Origin: an uncultured Lachnospiraceae bacterium
Lineage (GTDB): Bacteria; Bacillota; Clostridia; Lachnospirales; Lachnospiraceae
Length of the DNA: 39,649 nt
Direction of reading: 5' to 3'
Assembly: GCA_902788555.1 (NCBI GenBank)
Contig: CADAKQ010000023.1
Location: 1-39,649, forward strand
This document shows positions 16,507 through 24,580 of the stretch, one piece after another (within the stretch, counting starts at the first letter, position 1; each line of letters starts with the position of its first letter). Under the pieces are notes generated by a model. That model was given only the letters and a program-made list of their open reading frames with translations, was not told where the DNA came from and searched no databases. The translations under genes were made by a program, and so were the position numbers.

Positions 16507-17515
16507 CCTCTATCGCTTTTTTGTTCATATACTCAACAAATCTTTCAACCTTTTCCATATCAGGATTATCCGGAAGCTTTGTATTGTTTGTAGCAATCTC
16601 AAGCCTCTTTTCATAATCGGACAACAAGGCATAAAATTCATCCGAATATGTCCTGTCAGGCTTTTGAAAATCTCCCCGTCTTATGCTTCTTAAGAGCTCC
16701 AAATCATCAGTTCTGTGAGTTCTTATTTCACCCTTTTCCAATATATCTATCGCCATCATAAAAAGCCTCACCAAATGCATAGCATGCTTATTGAGATGAT
16801 TATCATCCTTCTTTTTATTGCGTTTGCCAATCTTATCGTAATCCCTTATTACGCTGTTCATAGCGCCAAGCATACCCTCATAATCCCTAAGCGGCAGATG
16901 CTTATAATCCGCATCCACAAAAATTTCCGTCTCAAGCTCCGGATTATCCGACTTGTCTATGTAAATATTTATATTACCTTTATCAAACATTTCATTGCGC
17001 CTGGCAAAATCCTCCAGCGCATTTTTTACAGAATTATAAATGTGCTGCTCCCGCTCCTGTTGCGGTATGGAATCCCTTGCTATAGCATTTTGCAGTCTTC
17101 TTAATTGGGCGCTTGCATAACCTCCAAAGGATTTCGCAGCCCTCTTTGACAAAAATAAATCCTTGTTATCCAAAAGTTCCTGTCCAAGCGAAGTCTTAAT
17201 CAAATACTGATCTTCATCAAGTCCAAGCAGTTCAATAGTATTGGGATTGCAATCAAGAAGCAGCCTGACAATCTTATTAAATGAATAAATAACCGTATCC
17301 GTCTTGTCATCCTCATACTGCTCAAACTCCGTCAATCCTAAAATGTCAGACGGAAGATTGAGAGTAATGCCTCTGAAATCCATATCACTGTTCTCGTTAT
17401 TGGTTCCGTATGCATAGCTTCCGCCTACACCAAGTAAAATAATCCGCTTACCCAAGCGAGAATTGGTTTTTAGAAATGAATATTCAGTTGTTGAAAGCAG
17501 CTGTTTGAAATCCAT
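16490..17515 (-). CDS. Pol-beta-type nucleotidyltransferase, RlaP-like (copy 2)
   Basis: The 341-residue protein carries GGSYAYGTNNENSDMDFRGI at residues 31-50, with the GGS and SDMD metal-binding signature of nucleotidyltransferases. It is longer than the neighbouring copy and only distantly similar, with an extra helical region (about 130-330) containing KHAMHLVRLFMMAIDIL and rich in basic residues. It lies 74 bp after the PARG gene and overlaps copy 1. The ribosome binding site is AGAGGAAATATAT. Two different NTases in tandem suggest either a heterodimer or two substrates. Inference only beyond the fold. Confidence 0.83.
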   Translation of the reverse strand: MDFKQLLSTTEYSFLKTNSRLGKRIILLGVGGSYAYGTNNENSDMDFRGITLNLPSDILGLTEFEQYEDDKTDTVIYSFNKIVRLLLDCNPNTIELLGLDEDQYLIKTSLGQELLDNKDLFLSKRAAKSFGGYASAQLRRLQNAIARDSIPQQEREQHIYNSVKNALEDFARRNEMFDKGNINIYIDKSDNPELETEIFVDADYKHLPLRDYEGMLGAMNSVIRDYDKIGKRNKKKDDNHLNKHAMHLVRLFMMAIDILEKGEIRTHRTDDLELLRSIRRGDFQKPDRTYSDEFYALLSDYEKRLEIATNNTKLPDNPDMEKVERFVEYMNKKAIEGEFGE

Positions 17516-17589
17516 ATATATTTCCTCTTTAAAATTTTACTGAAACTTTTTTAACATTCTCTATATTATAATGTTTCCATTATTTTTAC

Positions 17590-18435
17590 TCATCTGTTTT
17601 CATTCAGTATCCTGTCAAAGGTTTTATAATTCCTGTCATCTCCCGGGCGACAATATACGGCAAACTCAATCGTCTTAAAATCATACAAATAATCCTTAAT
17701 TACATTTGATGCCGCCCTTGCAACAACGTCCGGAGAATTGGCAAATGCTCCACAGCCAAATGCGCCCAAAATAACAACATCATTTTTATCCTGTCTTGCC
17801 ACATCAAGAATTCTTCTGAGTCTTTTTTCATGTATGGATAAAAGTTCATCATCAGATACATTTATCGCCTTACTGCCATCTCCCGGATTCATCGGATTCG
17901 AAGGTTTATCTCTCAAATTCGGTGCAGCGCAGGTAATGACATTAACCTTATACCAATCCTTTACTCTCATAAGTCTCGGATTGGAGGTGTCTGATTTAAA
18001 AACAGTAACCTCCGGTGTATATATACAGTCATCGTTGTGCAGCGGATTTCTTTCCCTCCTGTGCGGCTGATAAAATCCATTCCACATATCATCCGTGTTT
18101 AAACAAAAATATAATGTCGAACATCTGCACAATGCTTCCTCCTGGGCACTTGAACCTCTCGTCACTCCACCACCGGGATTTGAGGCTGACGCAAAATTGT
18201 GTACCACAGTTTTTTGTCCTAAATATGCCGATGCTGCTTCATATGTTCGTTTGGCAGAAACTATAACCTTCGCCTTTTCCGAAAATCTATTATCACTATC
18301 TGATTTAATTTTTTCATTTTCCGGTATCAACCTTTGTTTTTTTACTGAATTCTTTACCGACTCTGCCAGATCTTCATTTTCCCTGCACAGTCTTTCGGTG
18401 TCTTCAAATACCAATCTATTTTCTTCTCTTCCCAT
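17590..18435 (-). CDS. Microbial-type poly(ADP-ribose) glycohydrolase (TIGR02452 family)
   Basis: The 281-residue protein has the diagnostic bacterial PARG signature GGG-x7-QEE at residues 88-100 (PGGGVTRGSSAQEE), preceded by VHNFASASNPGG, and macrodomain-like elements VNVITCAAPNL and VVILGAFGCGAF further on. The family removes ADP-ribose from poly-ADP-ribosylated targets and related substrates, releasing ADP-ribose. N-terminal residues 1-60 are charged and helical. The start follows AATAGGAGC. Beside an NrtR-like Nudix gene it could supply the ADP-ribose that such regulators sense. Confidence 0.92.
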   Translation of the reverse strand: MGREENRLVFEDTERLCRENEDLAESVKNSVKKQRLIPENEKIKSDSDNRFSEKAKVIVSAKRTYEAASAYLGQKTVVHNFASASNPGGGVTRGSSAQEEALCRCSTLYFCLNTDDMWNGFYQPHRRERNPLHNDDCIYTPEVTVFKSDTSNPRLMRVKDWYKVNVITCAAPNLRDKPSNPMNPGDGSKAINVSDDELLSIHEKRLRRILDVARQDKNDVVILGAFGCGAFANSPDVVARAASNVIKDYLYDFKTIEFAVYCRPGDDRNYKTFDRILNENR

Positions 18436-18512
18436 TTTTTTGCTCCTATTACTTTTACTTCTGACTCTTATAAACTGTCACATAACAAGCAAAGTCTAAT
18501 CCGCTTATCTGT

Positions 18513-19181
18513 TTACTCCTCGTCTTCCTCAACCATCACATAAAGTCTGCTTGGTCTATGGGCATCTCCTGTTGTCATGTATTCGGTTTCCTCAACCATG
18601 CCTGCTATTTTCTTACGGAAGTTTGCCTTATAAAGCTTCTTTCCGAGAAGGATTTCATAAACCCTTTGAAGCTCCGGCAGTGTAAACATTTCGTCTACAA
18701 GATGAAAAGCTATGTCAGTATATTCAACCTTGTTTGCCAGTCTCCACCTTGCATAATCTATAATCTCCTTATGGTCAAATGCCAGTTCTTCATCACCGGC
18801 AAGTAAATCCTCTACATCCACAAGCCATGCACCCGCTACACGCTCACCGGGTCTGAATGCAAGCTTCTCAACAGGCACAAGTGCCATATATGCAACTGAT
18901 ATGATTCTCATTCTCGGATCCCTGTCCACATCTCCGAAGGTATAAAGCTGTTCAAAGTAAATATCCTCAAGTCCTGTTTCTTCTTTTATACCACGCCTCA
19001 CTGCTTCATCAAGGGTCTCATCTATCCCGACAAACACTCCCGGAAGTGCCAGCATCCCTGCAAACGGTTCCTCCTCCCTTTCTATCATAAGAAGCTGAAG
19101 CTTGTCATCCTCAATGGTAAATACAAGCAGATCAACCGCTACAGACATTTTTTCATATAATGATGAATCATATCCCTTCAT
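18513..19181 (-). CDS. NrtR-like Nudix-winged helix regulator
   Basis: This 222-residue protein joins a Nudix fold (about 10-150) to a winged helix (about 155-222). TFGDVDRDPRMRIISVAY (81-98) and FTLPELQRVYEILLGKKLYK (166-185) match NrtR-type regulators, which bind DNA and are released by ADP-ribose-type ligands. The Nudix box is degenerate: LPGVFVGIDE has Val instead of the first Gly, and RGIKEETGL has Gly where REuxEE has Glu; the EE pair remains. Hydrolysis may be lost and ligand sensing kept. The probable operator is at the cluster promoter, 19909-19999. Confidence 0.88.
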   Translation of the reverse strand: MKGYDSSLYEKMSVAVDLLVFTIEDDKLQLLMIEREEEPFAGMLALPGVFVGIDETLDEAVRRGIKEETGLEDIYFEQLYTFGDVDRDPRMRIISVAYMALVPVEKLAFRPGERVAGAWLVDVEDLLAGDEELAFDHKEIIDYARWRLANKVEYTDIAFHLVDEMFTLPELQRVYEILLGKKLYKANFRKKIAGMVEETEYMTTGDAHRPSRLYVMVEEDEE

Positions 19182-19251
19182 ACTTTGGTTCTTCCTCTCT
19201 TTCTATTTTTTATATTCAATAACACTATGTATATCAGAAATTATTCAGAAA

Positions 19252-19818
19252 TTAATCAGATATTTTATAAACCTTCTCTTTAGGAAGCATATCCGATATA
19301 TCCCTTTTGTTCAATCGTAATTCATTTAACTCCTTCACATAGTCCGTTATGTCACTGATGTTTATAATCCAGTCATTTACATAATCCCTTACTGCCTGAC
19401 CTCTAAGTCCTATCTGAATTGAACGGTATGGCAGATTATTTCCGTTTATGTCCTTTTCCGGATCCCATTGAACACGAACATCACTGGACCTTACCATTTC
19501 CTTCCATTTTTCCATCGAAAGACTATCATTCTTATTGTAAGTCGATACAACCGCCTGCCTCACAGCACTGTCAAAGCCTGTTCTTTTGATATCTATTGCA
19601 AGCACACGCTCCTGACCTTCTTTTTGCGCCCAACCGCACCTATACATCATCCATAAAAATGATGGTTTGATCCAGGTCATCCTGTTCATACTGAAATGTT
19701 CGCCAAAGCGTCCAAGTTTTACTGCTTCAAACGCTATACTTTCACAATATGCCTGATAAACCCTTATGCTATCCTGATTATAAACTGCTCTTATCTCTTT
19801 ATCTACTCCTTTTTCCAT
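19252..19818 (-). CDS. DUF4291 family protein
   Basis: This 188-residue soluble protein carries the conserved DUF4291 stretch: IRVYQAYCESIAFEAVKLGRF, then RMTWIKPSFLWMMYRCGWA (about 45-63) and QERVLAIDIKR (67-77), and later VRVQWDPEKD and RSIQIGLRG. The family has no established activity; conserved Arg, Trp and Tyr residues suggest a nucleotide- or nucleic-acid-binding pocket, but this is inference. It is the first gene of the cluster, about 110 bp downstream of a near-consensus promoter. The start has AAAAGGG just upstream. Confidence 0.88.
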   Translation of the reverse strand: MEKGVDKEIRAVYNQDSIRVYQAYCESIAFEAVKLGRFGEHFSMNRMTWIKPSFLWMMYRCGWAQKEGQERVLAIDIKRTGFDSAVRQAVVSTYNKNDSLSMEKWKEMVRSSDVRVQWDPEKDINGNNLPYRSIQIGLRGQAVRDYVNDWIINISDITDYVKELNELRLNKRDISDMLPKEKVYKISD

Positions 19819-19908
19819 ATTCCCTTTTACCTATTCTTTTAATAATTTATATAAATCCAAAAAATCACTATCAAATAAATACGCATCTAACACACGTTAA
19901 TATATTTG

Positions 19909-19999
19909 TACTACTAACTATAACGATATATTAGTATTATTTCAATACTTTGTCAAGTATTATTTTACTACTAACTAAATTTTAGAACATTAGTAGTAA
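19909..19999 (-). promoter_or_regulatory. Cluster promoter flanked by TACTACTAA operator repeats
   Basis: On the minus strand TTGACA (19951-19956), a 17-bp spacer and TAATAT (19928-19933) form a near-consensus promoter for the DUF4291-led cluster. The plus-strand 12-mer TACTACTAACTA occurs at 19909-19920 (just downstream of the -10) and 19966-19977 (upstream of the -35), 57 bp apart. The upstream copy is also half of an inverted repeat, TTACTACTAA / TTAGTAGTAA (19965-19974 / 19990-19999). A second dyad, AATACTT-N4-AAGTATT, overlaps the -35. The likely ligand is the NrtR-like protein. 20000-20159 is AT-rich with no gene seen. Confidence 0.7.
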
Positions 20000-20159
20000 C
20001 ATAATACTATCATATGCTTTGTTTAAATTTTTTATAAATTCAGCAAAAAAACAAAGCAAAAAAAATGTAATTTGAATTTCCTTTCATTATCATACCTGTA
20101 AGGTAAAAAACTATCAGAAAAGCAACCATCAAAAATATGCCTTTCGGTGGCTATGTGCA

Positions 20160-20195
20160 TATTAAAAGCCCTGCAGGAAAGCAACCTGCAAGGCT
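20160..20195 (-). terminator. Rho-independent terminator of the transporter gene
   Basis: Stem AGCCCTGCAGG / CCTGCAAGGCT (20167-20177 / 20185-20195, one mismatch) with a 7-base loop is followed on the minus strand by TTTTAAT. It lies 30 bp after the transporter stop. On the plus strand a short CAATTTT follows, so weak bidirectional action is possible. Confidence 0.75.
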
Positions 20196-20223
20196 CAATT
20201 TTATTAATATATTAATCATAAAA

Positions 20224-21360
20224 TCAGTTTAAAATCACATAAAGACCAAGTAAAGCAATTAAGAATAAAACATTATAAGCAGTAAATAAAAGTATGTATC
20301 TGCCCTTTTCTTTTTTGTATTCATTTGCAAACGCCTTATAGGATATAAGGCTTGCCATAGATGCTATGAGCGTTCCGAGTCCGCCAAGATTTACACCAAG
20401 CAAAAGTGCCCTATGATTATCAGTAAATCCAGAAAGCAAAAGCGTGGCAGGAACATTACTGATAAACTGGCTTGCAATTATGGAAGTATATACCTCCCTT
20501 CCCTGCACAAGTTTTTCCAGCATATCCCTTATATATCCGACTCGTCCCATATTACCGGCAAATATGAAGAAACCGATAAAGGTCAGCAAGAGCATATAGT
20601 CAGCCCTTAAAATTATCTTTTTATCTAAAATAAAAACAACAGCTAAAATAATCAAAGCCATAACATACCACGGAACTATACGAAGCACAGTTAATACCGC
20701 AAGGGCAAATAAAATAAGATATATAATAATATCACCGGGCTTGGTGTGTCCTTTGGACAAACCGCCACCCTTATTATCAGCCACATTTATCTCTTTATTT
20801 CTTCCGGGCAAAAAAGCAATTCCGACAATCAGCAAAACCAAAGCTAAAAGCGTATATGGCAACATCCATATTATAAATTCATCAATCGGCATTCCGGTTA
20901 GTCCGTAAAGATAAAGATTTTGAGGATTACCAATCGGTGTAAGCATGCTTCCGAGATTTGCCGCTATGGTCTGAAGCACTATAACCCGAAGCATCATTAT
21001 CTCCATGCTACAGCTTTTCAAAATCATAATCGCAAACGGAACAAAGGTTATAAGAGCAACATCATTGGTAATCAGCATCCCTCCGAAAAAGCAAAGGAAT
21101 ATAAAAATCGCTGCAAGCTGCCAACCTTTTTTCACTCGTCCAAGCAGATAATTTCCAATGATATCAAATACACTGTTTTCCTTTAATCCTTGTATTACAA
21201 CCATAAGTCCCCAGAGTATTCCCAGCGAACGCCAGTCGATATATGAAAGGTATTCCTTATGCGGTCTTGTGAAAAATACAGATATAAATGCCAGAACCCA
21301 TGCTGCAATAAGCACAGGATCTGACATTATTTTTTTAATAATACCGTTTTCATTTTTCAT
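20224..21360 (-). CDS. SLC13/ArsB/NhaD-like anion or citrate transporter
   Basis: The 378-residue protein has about ten membrane helices. The phrase GSMLTPIGNPQNLYLYGL is the hallmark hairpin motif of the ion transporter superfamily that includes ArsB, CitM and SLC13 carriers. A second, related hairpin appears near the C-terminus (FISNVPATLLLSGF and GVNLGGLGTLIASMASLI). The ion transported cannot be read from sequence. At 378 residues it is shorter than typical SLC13 members (about 450 or more). It has its own terminator downstream, and an AT-rich 120-bp leader separates it from the feo locus. The ribosome binding site is weak. Confidence 0.85.
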   Translation of the reverse strand: MKNENGIIKKIMSDPVLIAAWVLAFISVFFTRPHKEYLSYIDWRSLGILWGLMVVIQGLKENSVFDIIGNYLLGRVKKGWQLAAIFIFLCFFGGMLITNDVALITFVPFAIMILKSCSMEIMMLRVIVLQTIAANLGSMLTPIGNPQNLYLYGLTGMPIDEFIIWMLPYTLLALVLLIVGIAFLPGRNKEINVADNKGGGLSKGHTKPGDIIIYLILFALAVLTVLRIVPWYVMALIILAVVFILDKKIILRADYMLLLTFIGFFIFAGNMGRVGYIRDMLEKLVQGREVYTSIIASQFISNVPATLLLSGFTDNHRALLLGVNLGGLGTLIASMASLISYKAFANEYKKEKGRYILLFTAYNVLFLIALLGLYVILN

Positions 21361-21481
21361 GATAAAAATATTTTTCTTTCATAATTATATTATTTCATTA
21401 TTAAATTATTTCATTTTTCTATTATTTTATTTTTAAACCTTCATTTATTTCTGCTTTAGATCAATTAAACTTTATCAACAA

Positions 21482-21622
21482 CTAGCAATCGTCTTTCTTG
21501 CCACAGTTGCAGCAGTCGCCGCAACAGCCGCCACCCTTTTTCTTTTTTCTTACAGTAGAGTAAACCGCTGTCCCAAAAGCCGCCACTATAACAATTATCA
21601 AAATAATATCCCAAGCATTCAT
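21482..21622 (-). CDS. FeoB-associated Cys-rich membrane protein, 46 residues
   Basis: ATG at 21622 opens 46 codons ending TAG at 21482. The peptide has one N-terminal helix (WDIILIIVIVAAFGTAVY), a KKKK stretch and a C-terminal cluster GGGCCGDCCNCGKKDDC with six cysteines. This is the standard layout of FeoB-associated Cys-rich proteins, thought to deliver or sense iron at FeoB. It starts 10 bp after the feoB stop, with AGGTG as ribosome binding site, so it is co-transcribed. It is too short for usual ORF cut-offs. Confidence 0.9.
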   Translation of the reverse strand: MNAWDIILIIVIVAAFGTAVYSTVRKKKKGGGCCGDCCNCGKKDDC

Positions 21623-21632
21623 ACTAATTCAC

Positions 21633-24080
21633 CTATAACACTCCGGTCAACATGCATATCAACCTGAAAAACAAAACTACAAACCATGCAACCATACACT
21701 GCCATACCACCATGGCAATCGCATACTTTCTTCCGAGAGTCCTCTTGACGGAAGCAATTGCAGCCACACAAGGTGTATATAAGAGCGAGAATATAAGAAG
21801 TGATGCAGCAGCAAGGTTGGTCATCGCAGCTGTTACATTTCCGGCAAATAAAATCTCAAGAGTTGATACAACGCTCTCCTTTGCCATAAATCCACTGATT
21901 AAAGAGACACAGATTCTCCAATCGCCAAGTCCGATCGGACTCATAATCGGTGCCAAAAATCCTGCAACCGCTGCAAGCATGCTGTCCTTTGAATTCTCAA
22001 CCAAATTAAAATGTATATCATAGCTTTGTAATAGCCAAACCACAATCGTTGCAATCAAAATAACAGAAAATGCTCTCTGAAGGAAATCCTTCGCCTTTTC
22101 CCAAAGAAGTCTTGATACATTTTTTGCTCCTGGCATACGATAATTAGGAAGCTCCATAACAAAAGGAACCGCCTCACCCTTAAACAACGTACCTTTATAA
22201 AGCACTGCCGCCAATATTCCTACAAGTATTCCAAGCAGATATAGTCCCACCATAATAAGACCGCCCCGCTTTGGGAAAAATGCATTTACAAAAAATGCAT
22301 ATATAGGAAGCTTCGCAGTACAGCTCATGAAAGGAATAAGTAAAACAGTCATCTTTCTGTCACGTTCAGACGGAAGTGTCTTTGTGGACATTACGGCAGG
22401 AACCGTACAGCCAAAGCCTATAAGAAGCGGAACTATACTTCTTCCGGAAAGACCTATCTTTCTAAGAAGCTTGTCCATAACAAACGCTACTCTTGCAATG
22501 TATCCGCTGTCTTCAAGCAGCGATAAAAAGAAGAATAAAGTGACAATTATCGGCAGGAAGCTTAGCACACTTCCCACACCGGCAAATATTCCGTCTATTA
22601 TAAGTCCGTGAATGGTAGCATTGACATTTGCACTCGTTAATGCCTTATCAACAGCATCGGTCAGCTTGTCAATTCCAAGCTCAAGTATTTCCTGAAGCCA
22701 AGCCCCCACTACATTAAAGGTAAGCCAGAATACAAGACCCATAATTGCTATAAACATCGGAATGGCAGTATACTTTCCTGTAAGTATTTTATCCATTCTC
22801 TCGCTTCGTATACGCTCCTTACTTTCTCTTGGCTTTTTAACCGTACTCTCGCACACCTTACCGATATACGCAAATCTCATATCAGCAATCGCAGCGCTTC
22901 TGTCTAAGCCTCTTTCCTTCTCCATCTGGACAACAATATGCTCTATGGTTTCAAGCTCATTTTGTTCAAGTCCGAGTGTCTCCATAACAAGCGGGTCGCC
23001 CTCTATCACCTTGCTTGCTGCAAACCTGACAGGCAGACCTGCATTTTTGGCGTGGTCCTCTATAAAATGGATTACTGCATGAAGACATCTGTGTACTGCT
23101 CCGCCATTGTCATTTTCATCACAGAAATCCTGTCTTAAAGGTCTTTCCTGATAATGTGCCACGTGAATTGCATGGTCAATAAGCTCATGCACACCCTGAT
23201 TTTTAGCAGCAGAAATAGGAATGACCGGCACTCCAAGCATAGCCTCCATTCCATTTATATCTATAGTTCCGCCATTGGCACGAACCTCATCCATCATATT
23301 TAACGCAACAACCATCGGAACATTCATCTCAAGAAGCTGCATGGTAAGATAAAGATTACGTTCAATATTGGACGCATCGACAATATTTATGATTCCCTTC
23401 GGATTCTCATTTAGAACAAAGTTACGAGACACTATCTCCTCGCTGCTGTAAGGCGACATTGAATATATCCCCGGAAGGTCGGTAACGAGAGTATTTGGAT
23501 GCTCCTTTATCGCTCCATCCTTCCTGTCAACAGTTACGCCGGGAAAATTTCCCACATGCTGATTAGCGCCGGTCAGTTGATTAAAGAGTGTCGTCTTACC
23601 GCTGTTCTGATTTCCCACAAGGGCAAATGTAAGCTTCGTACCCTCAGGAAGCGGATTTTCATTTTCCTTTTCGTGATAGATACCGCCCTCACCAAGACCG
23701 GGATGCTCTTTATGAAATACTGTAGCAGCATCATTTTCATCTTTGTATTTTTTATTCTTTTTCCCATTTTTATTAGACAGGCTTGCTTCACCGGCTTCGG
23801 TTTTCTTTCTCGCAGGTTCTATGGCAGGTTTGCCATCTACAAGAATTTCTGTTTCTCCAAATGGCTCCACCTCAATTTTTTCCGCATCGGCAAGTCGAAG
23901 CGTAAGCTCATATCCGTGTATGAGAAGCTCAACCGGATCTCCCATAGGGGCATATTTTATCACCTTAACACAAGCTCCCGGTATCACGCCCATATCAAGA
24001 AAATGCTGTCTTAGGGCACCCTCTCCGCCTACTGATTTAATTATTGCACTTTTTCCTATCTTTAGTTCCTTTAAGGTCAT
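21633..24080 (-). CDS. feoB: FeoA-FeoB fusion, ferrous iron transporter
   Basis: The 815-residue protein imports Fe(II). Residues 1-72 are a FeoA SH3-like domain (HFLDMGVIPGACVKV), normally a separate small protein. A charged Lys/Glu/His linker covers about 73-148. The FeoB G domain follows with G1 GNQNSGKT (156-163), G2 region GNFPGVTVD, G3 DLPG (201-204) and G4 NMMD (261-264), then the paired gate regions and about eight membrane helices, including LLIGFGCTVPAVMSTKTL with its conserved Cys. The start follows AAAGGATAAAAAA. The upstream region holds an unusual array of sites (24112-24228), presumably iron-responsive operators. Confidence 0.96.
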   Translation of the reverse strand: MTLKELKIGKSAIIKSVGGEGALRQHFLDMGVIPGACVKVIKYAPMGDPVELLIHGYELTLRLADAEKIEVEPFGETEILVDGKPAIEPARKKTEAGEASLSNKNGKKNKKYKDENDAATVFHKEHPGLGEGGIYHEKENENPLPEGTKLTFALVGNQNSGKTTLFNQLTGANQHVGNFPGVTVDRKDGAIKEHPNTLVTDLPGIYSMSPYSSEEIVSRNFVLNENPKGIINIVDASNIERNLYLTMQLLEMNVPMVVALNMMDEVRANGGTIDINGMEAMLGVPVIPISAAKNQGVHELIDHAIHVAHYQERPLRQDFCDENDNGGAVHRCLHAVIHFIEDHAKNAGLPVRFAASKVIEGDPLVMETLGLEQNELETIEHIVVQMEKERGLDRSAAIADMRFAYIGKVCESTVKKPRESKERIRSERMDKILTGKYTAIPMFIAIMGLVFWLTFNVVGAWLQEILELGIDKLTDAVDKALTSANVNATIHGLIIDGIFAGVGSVLSFLPIIVTLFFFLSLLEDSGYIARVAFVMDKLLRKIGLSGRSIVPLLIGFGCTVPAVMSTKTLPSERDRKMTVLLIPFMSCTAKLPIYAFFVNAFFPKRGGLIMVGLYLLGILVGILAAVLYKGTLFKGEAVPFVMELPNYRMPGAKNVSRLLWEKAKDFLQRAFSVILIATIVVWLLQSYDIHFNLVENSKDSMLAAVAGFLAPIMSPIGLGDWRICVSLISGFMAKESVVSTLEILFAGNVTAAMTNLAAASLLIFSLLYTPCVAAIASVKRTLGRKYAIAMVVWQCMVAWFVVLFFRLICMLTGVL

Positions 24081-24111
24081 TTTTTTATCCTTTAGTTACA
24101 TATTATTAATC

Positions 24112-24228
24112 TGTCTAAATGTTATCGCAAAACCACGATTTAGACAAGCTATTTATTTTAATATGTCGAAATCTCTTTTTTTTACATACTTTTAGACATG
24201 TTTTTGCGAAAATACACCTTTCTAAACA
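24112..24228. promoter_or_regulatory. Alternating TGTCTAAAT array upstream of feo
   Basis: Four 9-mers alternate orientation with starts exactly 26 bp apart: TGTCTAAAT (24112), ATTTAGACA (24138), TGTCGAAAT (24164) and TTTTAGACA (24190). A weaker fifth, TTTCTAAAC, lies at 24219. TCGCAAAA (24125-24132) and TTTTGCGA (24201-24208) form a further inverted pair around the middle. Adjacent sites thus make dyads with 17-bp gaps. The array covers the likely feo promoter region; a -35/-10 pair is not clear. A DtxR/Fur-type or other iron regulator is the natural candidate. Confidence 0.6.
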
Positions 24229-24427
24229 AGTAAAATCAAGTTCCAAAACCGTTCATTTTACATAAATTTCAGGTTTTCATTGATTATACGAATTTGCAAT
24301 GTGCAAAAAATGCAAATTACTTTTTCCAACTTCATTGATTTTAAAATATTAGTAATGAATAATCCTTTCGTTCTCATTCACACTGCGCACTCATCTCGAC
24401 TCCGCTTCGCTTCGTCTCGATGTATGT

Positions 24428-24580
24428 TGTCGCCAAATACGATGATAAATAAACAGCGCTGCTACGCAGCTATCAATCAAAAAGAAGGACCGTCCCATTC
24501 AAGCAAGCTTAAGGGACGCCCTTCTTTCCGATTGGTCACCTTCGGTGACCGCTGTTTATTTATCTGTGCTTGGCTCGTTA
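24428..24580. repeat. Branched palindromic element beyond the short guaA gene
   Basis: The perfect 14-bp arms GATAAATAAACAGC (24444-24457) and GCTGTTTATTTATC (24551-24564) enclose a second stem (AAGAAGGACCGTCCC region 24483-24497 with GGGACGCCCTTCTTT 24513-24527) and two side hairpins (GCTGCTACGCAGC, GGTCACCTTCGGTGACC), giving a cruciform shape. Imperfect pairing (GCCAA blocks) extends the arms to about 24428 and 24580, up to the stop codon of the GMP synthase gene. It may act as a terminator but looks like a REP/MITE-like repeat. 24229-24427 has AT-rich sequence with a short TCGACTCCGCTTCGC stretch and no gene. Confidence 0.7.

Noticed and set aside
20080-20159. Possible riboswitch between the transporter terminator and the cluster promoter
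   Set aside because: Some short stems (GCC/GGC) and two GGTTGCTTT-type repeats are visible, but none matches a riboswitch core I know, and the stretch is not in a leader of any gene.
19819-20223. Possible small gene in the 405-bp gap
   Set aside because: No frame with a plausible start, ribosome binding site and composition was found; the gap holds the cluster promoter, its operators and a terminator.
23499-24195. Plus-strand frames opposite feoB
   Set aside because: They are antisense to a clearly conserved transporter gene and show no domain or start signal.
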